From: an uncultured Clostridia bacterium
GTDB lineage: Bacteria; Bacillota; Clostridia; Oscillospirales; CAG-272
Assembly: GCA_945949385.1 (NCBI GenBank)
Contig: CAMFEL010000053.1
Span: 1-12,634, forward strand
Direction of reading: 5' to 3'
DNA length: 12,634 nt
Below, piece by piece: positions 7,916 through 12,634 of this stretch. Position 1 is the stretch's first letter, and every line of letters starts with the position of its first letter. A program made the translations under genes and the position numbers. Under the pieces are notes generated by a model. It saw nothing but the letters and a program-made list of their open reading frames with translations. It did no database searches and was not told the origin of the DNA.

Positions 7916-8371
7916 CTAACTCATAAGCGCCATAAGAACTTGCCGCATTATGTCGGCGCGTACCATATTTCTTCCCTCCGGCGGCCGTATGCGGTCCAGA
8001 GAGGCGCCGGAAACGGAGCTTTTGATGATTCTCGCCTCTCTCTGACTTATGACTCCGTTGTCGCACAGATTGCGGATATATGCCTCCGCTTCCGCCTCGC
8101 TGAGGCTGTCGCCTACGGCGTAAAAGAAGTGGGTCAGGTACTGATCCCTTGTCATGGGCACTCGGATTATGCGGATGTATCCGCCGCCGCCCCGTCGGCT
8201 TTCCGTCTTGTAACCTCGCTCCGGAGTAAAGCGGGAGGAGATCACATAGCTTATCTGACTGGGGACGCAGCCTACGGACTGCGCAAGATCGTTTCGCTGT
8301 ACGTTTGCGCTTCCGTTGCCATCTTCGATCATTTGCTCAATAAGTTTTGCTATTTGGTCTGTAATCAGCAT
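7916..8371 (-). CDS. ctsR: CtsR, class III heat-shock repressor
   Basis: Predicted 151-aa dimeric winged-helix repressor of clp genes. The DNA-binding region shows VPSQISYVISSRFTPERGY (36-54) followed by a tetraglycine wing ESRRGGGGYIRI (57-68). In Bacillus the glycine loop is the heat sensor, and the arginine before it (here Arg60) is phosphorylated by McsB. A helical C-terminal domain follows (about 75-151), with SEAEAEAYIRNLCDNGVISQREARII. Start chosen at 8371: GAGG at 8381-8384 lies 9 bases upstream, and the frame extending to 8425 would run through an operator box and the likely transcription start. First gene of the ctsR-mcsA-mcsB-clpC operon and almost certainly autoregulated by the operator boxes at 8387-8459. 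Confidence 0.96.
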   Translation of the reverse strand: MLITDQIAKLIEQMIEDGNGSANVQRNDLAQSVGCVPSQISYVISSRFTPERGYKTESRRGGGGYIRIIRVPMTRDQYLTHFFYAVGDSLSEAEAEAYIRNLCDNGVISQREARIIKSSVSGASLDRIRPPEGRNMVRADIMRQVLMALMS

Positions 8372-8386
8372 TGCTTCAAACCTCAC

Positions 8387-8403
8387 TTTGACTTTCCTTG
8401 ACT
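8387..8403 (-). promoter_or_regulatory. Third CtsR box, in the ctsR leader
   Basis: On the minus strand this reads AGTCAAGGAAAGTCAAA: two heptads of the CtsR operator (A/G)GTCAAA separated by GAA, with one mismatch (G for A at the seventh base of the first heptad). It is oriented opposite to the two boxes at 8427-8459 and lies between the predicted transcription start and the ribosome site, 15 bases from the start codon. Binding here would block early elongation as well as initiation. Confidence 0.7.
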
Positions 8404-8413
8404 TTCTGTGTAT

Positions 8414-8442
8414 ATGATACTCCAAAGGTCAAAGAAAGTCAA
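8414..8442 (-). promoter_or_regulatory. Promoter of the ctsR operon
   Basis: On the minus strand TTGACT (8442-8437) and TATCAT (8419-8414) are separated by 17 bases, a good sigma-A match. The -35 element is itself the reverse complement of a CtsR operator heptad (8437-8443), so repressor binding would directly exclude RNA polymerase. Transcription should begin near 8407. Confidence 0.75.
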
Positions 8443-8459
8443 AGTCAAAGAAAGTCAAA
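8427..8459 (+). promoter_or_regulatory. Two tandem perfect CtsR operator boxes
   Basis: Four heptads: GGTCAAA (8427-8433), AGTCAAA (8437-8443), AGTCAAA (8443-8449), AGTCAAA (8453-8459). Heptads 1-2 and 3-4 are each separated by GAA, giving two exact matches to the (A/G)GTCAAA-NAN-(A/G)GTCAAA consensus. The two 17-base boxes share base 8443 and have a 16-bp period. They overlap the -35 region of the ctsR promoter. Confidence 0.92.
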
Positions 8460-8500
8460 CAAGTGCTTTTGCGGCTGACTGCAGATGAAATACACGGCAA

Positions 8501-8540
8501 AATCTCGTTTTTTCTCACTGAATCTCATTATTTCTCACTT
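8501..8540 (+). repeat. 20-bp tandem repeat with TCTC every 10 bp; candidate response-regulator operator
   Basis: Two adjacent 20-base units (8501-8520, 8521-8540) agree at 17 of 20 positions. Within them TCTC occurs at 8503, 8513, 8523 and 8533, exactly one helical turn apart. OmpR-family regulators commonly bind direct repeats with about 10-11 bp spacing. The array lies 48 bases before the -35 box of the promoter for an OmpR-family regulator gene, so autoregulation is the natural inference. It is also about 40 bases beyond the CtsR boxes and could instead influence the divergent operon. Confidence 0.6.
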
Positions 8541-8587
8541 TTTCAGATTTTTTTGAATTATTTATTGTAAACATTGCGGGAGCTTTA

Positions 8588-8616
8588 TTGATTTACGGGA
8601 AAAGTCAATGTATAAT
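8588..8616 (+). promoter_or_regulatory. Sigma-A promoter of the two-component system
   Basis: TTGATT (8588-8593) and a perfect TATAAT (8611-8616) with a 17-base spacer. Transcription would start near 8623, leaving a leader of about 54 bases. This places the upstream in-frame ATG at 8608 inside the promoter and supports the start at 8677 for the regulator. With the ctsR promoter on the other strand it makes 8372-8676 a divergent control region. Confidence 0.82.
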
Positions 8617-8676
8617 AATGAAAAGAGTATTTTTGACCTTGCGCGGTGCGCAGAAAAAGACTCAGACGAGGTGCAT

Positions 8677-9363
8677 ATGTATAATATTCTTGTAGCCGAC
8701 GATGAGGAAATGATACGCCGGCTGGTGGCGAAATACGCCGCTTTTGAAGGGCACAGGGTAAGTGAGGCCGCCGACGGTATGCAGGCGGTGGAAATGTGCA
8801 GGCAGAACAGGTACGACATTCTTATATGCGATATAATGATGCCGGAGCTTGACGGCTTTTCCGCCTGCCGCGAAATACGCAAGTTTTCGGATATTCCCAT
8901 CATTATGCTTTCGGCAAGGGGGGAGGAGTACGACAAGATAAACGGCTTCTCTCTTGGGATAGACGACTATGTGGTAAAGCCCTTTTCACCAAAAGAGCTG
9001 ATGATGAGGGTCGAGGCTGTTATGAACAGGTACGGTCGCCGCGGCCCTCGGGAATCGGGAGAGCACGAAATTTTCGAGCTTGGAGGACTTCGCGCCGACA
9101 TTACTGCGCGAGTGGTCACCGCGGACGGTAGGCGGGTGGATATGTCGCCCAAGGAATATGACCTATTCTTCTATTTTATCAAAAACAGAAATGTGGCGCT
9201 GTCCCGCGAAAAGCTTATCTGCGAGGTGTGGGGCTATGATTACTACGGCGATGACCGCACTCTTGACACCCATATCAAGCTGCTTCGCAGAAGCTTGGGG
9301 GACTACGCAAAGCATATCGTGACCCTGAGAGGAGTTGGATACCGTTTTGACACAAACGCCTGA
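8677..9363 (+). CDS. OmpR/PhoB-family response regulator
   Basis: Predicted 228-aa cytoplasmic transcription factor. Receiver domain (about 1-118): acidic pair Asp8/Asp9, phosphoacceptor Asp52 in ICDIMMPELDG, switch Ser79 in IIMLSA, and Lys101 in VVKPFSP. Winged-helix DNA-binding domain (about 131-226) with MSPKEYDLFFYF, REKLICEVWGYDYYGDDRTLDTHIKLLRR and the wing LRGVGYRF. Full length for the family. Start chosen for GAGG at 8668-8671, 5 bases upstream, and because the promoter lies downstream of the longer start. Paired with the histidine kinase gene beginning at or just after its end. The direct repeats at 8501-8540 are a candidate own operator. Target genes cannot be read from sequence; it resembles the VicR/PhoP/ArlR-like group too generally for a symbol. 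Confidence 0.94.
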   Translation: MYNILVADDEEMIRRLVAKYAAFEGHRVSEAADGMQAVEMCRQNRYDILICDIMMPELDGFSACREIRKFSDIPIIMLSARGEEYDKINGFSLGIDDYVVKPFSPKELMMRVEAVMNRYGRRGPRESGEHEIFELGGLRADITARVVTADGRRVDMSPKEYDLFFYFIKNRNVALSREKLICEVWGYDYYGDDRTLDTHIKLLRRSLGDYAKHIVTLRGVGYRFDTNA

Positions 9364-9390
9364 TAGGGCAGTAAATAAAAAGAAAAAAGA

Positions 9391-9406
9391 GCGGCGCATG
9401 CGCCGC
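9391..9406. repeat. Perfect 16-bp palindrome centred on the kinase start codon
   Basis: GCGGCGCATGCGCCGC is its own reverse complement. As RNA it would form a 6-bp all-GC stem with a CAUG tetraloop that displays the ATG at 9398. It lies 28 bases after the response-regulator stop codon. It could dampen translation initiation of the kinase, be a protein-binding site, or be a coincidence in the basic ERRMRRP coding stretch if translation starts further upstream. Confidence 0.6.
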
Positions 9407-10966
9407 CCCGCCGGAATGAAAGTAAAAATGTTTATGTATCTGGCGGTGTTTTCCGCCATTGTTCTTGCGGTGATCGTGGTGTTTCAGATAATTCTTCTGG
9501 AGCCTGTATACAGAGCCAGCACCCGCCGTCAGGTCACGGCTGCCGCCCGCACCATATCGGGCTTTGACGAGGGGAGCTCCGATTATGAAAGCGATATTTA
9601 CGATATTGCTTCCCGTTTCGGACTATGTGTTTCCGTTTTCGCCATTACGGAAGACGCAGGCGGCGGAAAAACTGCGGTTGAGACGGTGCGGGCGCATACG
9701 GGACAGGCATGCGTGATACACTCTACCGTGACAAACGAGGGCCTTTTTGCCGAGCTGTATACGCGGGCGCGCCAAAGCGACCGGGGCATATATCTTGAAA
9801 CGACGGAGCTTCGTAATTCCGACTCCGAGGGCAGCCTTATATGCGCGGCGGTCAGCGGCGGCAGCGGGGGTGCGGAGCTTCTGACTCTGGTAAATGTCCC
9901 GCTTCAGCCCGTTGACGCTACCGTTGCGACTCTCAGGCTGCAATTGGTTTATATTTCGTTAATACTCATATTCGTTTCCGCCGTTGCTGCCTACATCATT
10001 TCCTCCCGCATGAGCCGTCCCGTTACTGCCATGAATGAGGAAGCCAAAAAGCTTGCCACGGGCAGCTACGATGTAAACTTTACGGGCGGAGAATTTCTCG
10101 AGACCGTTCAGCTTGCGGGTACGCTTAACTACGCGGCGTCGGAGCTTTCCAAGCTGGACACCATGCAAAAGGAGCTTATCGGAAATATCTCCCACGATCT
10201 GAGAACGCCCCTTACAATGATCGCGGGTTACAGCGAGGTCATGCGGGACATACCCGGCGAAATGAACGCCGAAAATATGCAGATAATCATTGACGAGACC
10301 AACAGGCTGTCGTCGCTTGTAAACGATATGCTTGACCTTTCCCGCCTTACGGGAGGAAAGAGGGAGCTTAAAAAGACACTGTTTTCACTTACGGAATGCG
10401 TAAGGGAAACGGTGGCGCGATACTCCCGCCTCAAGGGGGCGCAGGGATATGTCATTGAATTCCACGCAGACCGTGAGGCTTTCGTCTCGGCGGACGAGAC
10501 GCTTATACTTCAGGTGATATACAATCTTGTCAGCAATGCCGTGAATTACACGGGGGATGACAGGAAGGTGGACATATATCAAAGCATTGAAAACGGGGTG
10601 TGCCGCATAACCGTATGTGACACGGGAGAGGGCATTGCTCCGGAGAAGCTGCCGTTTATATGGGACAGATACTACCGCACGGGCGATTTCCACAAGCGCG
10701 CCGTGGTTGGCACGGGACTGGGGCTGTCAATAGTCAAGAACGCGCTTATTCTGCACGGCGCGCAGTTCGGCGTGTCAAGCACCGTGGGCAAGGGATCTGC
10801 CTTTTGGTTTGAGCTGCCGGAGGCTGAAGCCGGTGAGGACGGTGAGACGGAAAAGTCGGGTGAGACCGAGGATGATCCTGAGTCTGACAAAAGCACCGGT
10901 GAAAACGGAGAAAACGGGGAAAACGGGGAAAACGGAGGAAACGGGGAAAACGGAGGAAACGGCTGA
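9398..10966 (+). CDS. HAMP-containing sensor histidine kinase
   Basis: Predicted 522-aa membrane kinase, cognate partner of the upstream regulator. Layout in this numbering: basic N-terminus, TM1 (about 12-36), extracytoplasmic sensor of about 145 residues that I do not recognise, TM2 (about 183-203), HAMP (about 204-256), HisKA with phosphoacceptor His266 in ISHDLRTPL, HATPase with N-box NLVSNAVNY (Asn380), G1 DTGEGI (408-413) and G2 GTGLGLSIVK (438-447). After the catalytic core there is an acidic tail (about 475-501), then seven ENG/GNG triplets (502-522). The start is uncertain: ATG 9398 has only AAAGAG (9386-9391) upstream and sits in a palindrome. ATG 9416 and in-frame TTG codons at 9335 and 9347 are alternatives, the TTG starts overlapping the regulator gene. 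The gene converges on the amidase gene, stop to stop, 9 bases apart. Confidence 0.9.
   Translation: MRRPAGMKVKMFMYLAVFSAIVLAVIVVFQIILLEPVYRASTRRQVTAAARTISGFDEGSSDYESDIYDIASRFGLCVSVFAITEDAGGGKTAVETVRAHTGQACVIHSTVTNEGLFAELYTRARQSDRGIYLETTELRNSDSEGSLICAAVSGGSGGAELLTLVNVPLQPVDATVATLRLQLVYISLILIFVSAVAAYIISSRMSRPVTAMNEEAKKLATGSYDVNFTGGEFLETVQLAGTLNYAASELSKLDTMQKELIGNISHDLRTPLTMIAGYSEVMRDIPGEMNAENMQIIIDETNRLSSLVNDMLDLSRLTGGKRELKKTLFSLTECVRETVARYSRLKGAQGYVIEFHADREAFVSADETLILQVIYNLVSNAVNYTGDDRKVDIYQSIENGVCRITVCDTGEGIAPEKLPFIWDRYYRTGDFHKRAVVGTGLGLSIVKNALILHGAQFGVSSTVGKGSAFWFELPEAEAGEDGETEKSGETEDDPESDKSTGENGENGENGENGGNGENGGNG
10901..10963 (+). repeat. 9-bp minisatellite encoding the kinase C-terminal ENG/GNG tail
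   Basis: Seven contiguous 9-base units (G[A/G]AAACGG[A/G/C]) at 10901, 10910, 10919, 10928, 10937, 10946 and 10955, ending at the TGA stop (10964-10966). Units code for Glu-Asn-Gly or Gly-Asn-Gly. Because the unit is a multiple of three, slippage would lengthen or shorten the tail without a frameshift. Confidence 0.9.
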
Positions 10967-10975
10967 AACTGCGGT

Positions 10976-11539
10976 TTACAGCATACCGAGAAAAGCGAGA
11001 ACGCCGTTTGCCACTCCCTGTGCGAAAAGCTGAGGGCTGTACGCCATAAGCTCCGCGTCGTAGGGATTGGTGATGAAGCCAAGCTCTATAAGGGTCGCCG
11101 GCATCTGCGTTCTCCTCAGAACATAAAGTGTGGGGCGCGCGCTGACGCCGCGGTTGGGAAGTCCTGTTATATTGTTAAGCTGGGTAAGGATGTTTACGGC
11201 AAGGACTTGTGCTTCTGTGCCCATTCTGTAAACAAAGGCTTCGGAGCCGCTTGCCGAGGTTATGTCGGAGGCGTTGGCGTGCAGGCTGATAAAGTAATCG
11301 GCTCCCCATGCGTTGGCGTCATTTACGCGGGCGGCAAGGGAAGTGGTATTTGACGTGCCGAGCTGAGTTGCGGCGGTTGGGCGCGACAGGCGCACATCAA
11401 GTCCCGCGGCGCGGAGATATTCCGCGGTCAGCACTCCTATGCGGTACACCAGATCCTGCTCTCTGAAGCCGTTGCCTTCTGCTCCGGCGTTGGGATTGGT
11501 GGGGTTGTGACCCTGATCTATGTAAATTTTAGTTGCCAT
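10976..11539 (-). CDS. N-acetylmuramoyl-L-alanine amidase (Amidase_3), without signal peptide
   Basis: Predicted 187-aa zinc amidase that cleaves the bond between N-acetylmuramic acid and L-alanine in peptidoglycan. Metal and catalytic residues of the family are visible: His11 (DQGHNP), Glu27 (GFREQDL), His87 (ISLHANA) and Glu152 (TLIELGFITN). The protein is only the catalytic domain. It begins MATKIYIDQGH with no signal peptide, no transmembrane segment and no SH3, LysM or SPOR wall-binding domain. Ribosome site AAAGGAAA (about 11547-11554), 7 bases before ATG. It could be a domesticated endolysin, a spore or cortex-type amidase, or one released by lysis; no phage genes are nearby. It lies between a convergent kinase gene and a divergent ttcA-like gene, so is probably transcribed alone. 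Confidence 0.92.
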   Translation of the reverse strand: MATKIYIDQGHNPTNPNAGAEGNGFREQDLVYRIGVLTAEYLRAAGLDVRLSRPTAATQLGTSNTTSLAARVNDANAWGADYFISLHANASDITSASGSEAFVYRMGTEAQVLAVNILTQLNNITGLPNRGVSARPTLYVLRRTQMPATLIELGFITNPYDAELMAYSPQLFAQGVANGVLAFLGML

Positions 11540-11557
11540 GGCGGTTTTCCTTTCTGC

Positions 11558-11586
11558 TTTATAATGACGGCAGCGCCGTCAATAAA
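11558..11586 (-). promoter_or_regulatory. Possible promoter of the amidase gene, with inverted repeat in the spacer
   Basis: On the minus strand TTTATT (11586-11581) and TATAAA (11563-11558) are 17 bases apart; the -35 is weak. The spacer is almost filled by the inverted repeat TGACGGC-AGC-GCCGTCA (11565-11581, 7-bp arms), which has the look of a repressor or activator site. The alternative -35 TTGACG is too close (13 bases) to the same -10. No equally clear promoter was found for the divergent plus-strand gene at 11668. Confidence 0.4.
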
Positions 11587-11667
11587 TTATATGCGCAAAA
11601 CCGCCGAATGATAAGACGGGAAAATTTTGGAATGTAAGCCGGGAACAGGCTGAAAAACAAAGGAAAG

Positions 11668-12411
11668 ATGAAAGAAATACAGAAGATACTCAGCCGCGTT
11701 CGTCTGGCGGTGGAGAAATACGGTATGATAGACGAGGGCGACAGGATAGCTGTGGGCATATCCGGCGGCAAGGATTCGCTGACGCTGCTGCTTGCTTTGG
11801 CGGAACTGAAAAACTTCCTGCCGCGTCATTTTGATCTTTGCGCGATTATGGTTGATATGGGCTTTGACAAATGTCAAAAATATCCCGCTCCCAAAAGCGA
11901 CCACGCCGAAATACGCCGTCTGTGCGAGAAGGCGGGAGTGCCGTTTATTGTAAAGGAAACAGAGCTTGCATCGGTCATTTTTGATGTCAGGCAAGAGTCA
12001 AATCCGTGCTCGCTGTGCTCGCGTATGAGGCGCGGCATACTGCATGATGCCGCAACGGAAGCGGGCTGCAACAAGGTGGCTCTCGGACATCATTTTGACG
12101 ATGCGGCGGAGACCTTTATGCTCAGCCTGTTTTTTGAAGGGCGAATAGGCAGCTTTTCGCCGGTCACAATGCTTTCCCGAAAGGAATTGGTGCTTATCCG
12201 GCCTCTGATAATGACGGAGGAAAAGCTCATAAAGTCTTTTGTGAAAAAAGCGGATATTCCCGTGGAAAAAAGCTGCTGTCCCGAGGACAAAAACACGGAG
12301 CGGGAGTATATGAAGCAGTACCTTTTCGAGTTTGACCGCCGTCACCGCGGTCTGTACCGCCGTATCGTGGGCGCAATGGAGCGCGCAGGTATTGACGGCT
12401 GGCACGAGTAA
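11668..12411 (+). CDS. ttcA: TtcA-like tRNA thiolation enzyme (PP-loop ATPase)
   Basis: Predicted 247-aa cytoplasmic enzyme of the TtcA group, which adenylates cytidine 32 of certain tRNAs and inserts sulfur using an iron-sulfur cluster. Visible: N-terminal helix ending YGMIDEGDRIAVG, PP-loop SGGKDS (32-37), the cluster motif CSLC (Cys114, Cys117) followed by SRMRRGIL, GHHFDDAAETF (140-150), and late cysteines Cys203/Cys204 (KSCCPEDKN), one of which may be the third cluster ligand. The start at 11668 fits the family's usual N-terminus and has AGGAAAG immediately upstream (tight spacing); ATG 11725-11727 would remove the first helix. It is shorter than E. coli TtcA (about 311 aa, from memory), which has longer ends. 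Substrate position (C32) is inferred from family. Confidence 0.85.
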   Translation: MKEIQKILSRVRLAVEKYGMIDEGDRIAVGISGGKDSLTLLLALAELKNFLPRHFDLCAIMVDMGFDKCQKYPAPKSDHAEIRRLCEKAGVPFIVKETELASVIFDVRQESNPCSLCSRMRRGILHDAATEAGCNKVALGHHFDDAAETFMLSLFFEGRIGSFSPVTMLSRKELVLIRPLIMTEEKLIKSFVKKADIPVEKSCCPEDKNTEREYMKQYLFEFDRRHRGLYRRIVGAMERAGIDGWHE

Positions 12412-12434
12412 AATGCGAAGCGAGACGAGCAGAG

Positions 12435-12579
12435 ATGGGGTTTTGCCCATGCCCGGATGAGTATATGCGAGGCTCTGCCCGTGCCCGGCTGCATACGGGT
12501 CTCCGCCCCGCGCCACGGTCAAGCATATGCGAGGCTCTGCCTCGCGCTCCGCGGGATATATACGGGGCGCCGCCCCGTA
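12435..12579. repeat. Degenerate array of short GC-rich hairpin units
   Basis: After the ttcA-like gene there is no coding signal. Five loosely related units of the form GGG-CTCTG-CCC occur about every 28-34 bases (near 12437, 12470, 12497, 12532 and 12563). A 17-base direct repeat, ATATGCGAGGCTCTGCC, occurs at 12463-12479 and 12525-12541. GCCCATGCCCGG (12445-12456) and GCCCGTGCCCGG (12477-12488) match at 11 of 12 positions. The last units form good hairpins: GCGAGGC-TCT-GCCTCGC (12529-12545) and TACGGGGC-GCC-GCCCCGTA (12561-12579). This resembles extragenic repeats I recall from gut Clostridia. It is not a CRISPR array, because the units are degenerate. Confidence 0.65.
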
Positions 12580-12584
12580 CCCCG

Positions 12585-12616
12585 CTCAGAACCTTTTTTG
12601 AGAAAAAGGTTCTGAG
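12585..12616. repeat. 14-bp stem-loop, terminator-like or repeat-element end
   Basis: CTCAGAACCTTTTT (12585-12598) pairs perfectly with AAAAAGGTTCTGAG (12603-12616) around a TGAG loop. It is followed by ACTCCAAAAAACTTTTA to the window end, without an immediate U-tract on either strand, so classic intrinsic termination is doubtful. It probably belongs with the hairpin units just upstream and may continue past the window. Confidence 0.7.
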
Positions 12617-12634
12617 AACTCCAAAAAACTTTTA

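Noticed and set aside
7854..8066. N-terminal extension of McsA up to 8066
   Set aside because: It is antisense-free but overlaps ctsR in another frame, has low-complexity basic composition, and the canonical zinc motif follows the start at 7853 that has a good ribosome site.
8372..8425. CtsR start at 8425
   Set aside because: The extension would be encoded by the promoter and operator DNA and lies upstream of the predicted transcription start; known CtsR proteins begin near the helix starting at 8371.
8427..8459. Possible short CRISPR-like or minisatellite array from repeated GTCAAAG
   Set aside because: The heptads match the CtsR operator consensus in sequence and spacing, upstream of ctsR itself, so a regulatory explanation is sufficient.
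12435..12579. CRISPR array from roughly 32-bp periodic repeats
   Set aside because: The units are too divergent in sequence and spacing, there are no conserved repeat/spacer boundaries, and no cas genes are present.

Overview
The window looks like chromosomal DNA of a Gram-positive Firmicute of the class Clostridia, probably a gut-type Oscillospirales/Ruminococcaceae relative (the class is well supported, the family is a guess). The evidence is a complete CtsR-McsA-McsB-ClpC heat-shock operon with CtsR operators, sigma-A type promoters (TTGACA-17-TATAAT class), strong purine-rich ribosome binding sites, a lipoprotein with a Firmicute-style lipobox, and a terminal GC-rich hairpin repeat region of a kind I recall from gut clostridia. 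No tRNA, rRNA, CRISPR array, transposase or phage structural gene was seen.

Layout. 113-982 (+): an OGG-type 8-oxoguanine DNA glycosylase. Its stop codon overlaps the -35 box of a perfect consensus promoter (979-1007) that drives two overlapping genes, 1069-1662 and 1655-2500. These encode a membrane-anchored protein and a lipoprotein, both built of Tyr/Asp/Asn/Gly-rich YD- or MORN2-like repeats of unknown function. 2603-3670 (+): 6-phosphofructokinase with its own promoter. A strong hairpin at 3690-3725 separates it from the convergent class III heat-shock operon on the minus strand: ctsR (8371-7916), mcsA (7853-7311), mcsB (7271-6267) and clpC (6206-3750).

The 305-base divergent region 8372-8676 is the most information-dense part. 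It holds three CtsR operator boxes, one of which supplies the -35 element of the ctsR promoter. It also has a second promoter (8588-8616) for a two-component system on the plus strand, and four TCTC blocks exactly 10 bp apart at 8503-8536, which look like an OmpR-family response-regulator operator. The system comprises an OmpR-type regulator (8677-9363) and a HAMP-containing sensor kinase (about 9398-10966). The kinase start lies in the centre of a perfect 16-bp palindrome, and its C-terminus is a 9-bp minisatellite coding for ENG/GNG repeats.

Convergent to the kinase, 9 bp away, is a signal-less Amidase_3 peptidoglycan hydrolase (11539-10976). Divergent from that is a TtcA-like PP-loop tRNA thiolase (11668-12411). 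The last 220 bases have no gene and carry degenerate hairpin units plus a 14-bp stem-loop.

How they work together. The heat-shock operon is a self-contained circuit in which CtsR represses its own promoter, McsB (activated by McsA) phosphorylates arginines, and ClpC unfolds marked proteins for ClpP (not in the window). The other genes are housekeeping (base-excision repair, glycolysis, tRNA thiolation) or envelope-associated (sensor kinase, amidase, repeat proteins). I see no convincing new defence or mobile system. The least described elements are the repeat-protein pair, the phased TCTC array, the kinase start palindrome and tail, and the 3' repeat region.
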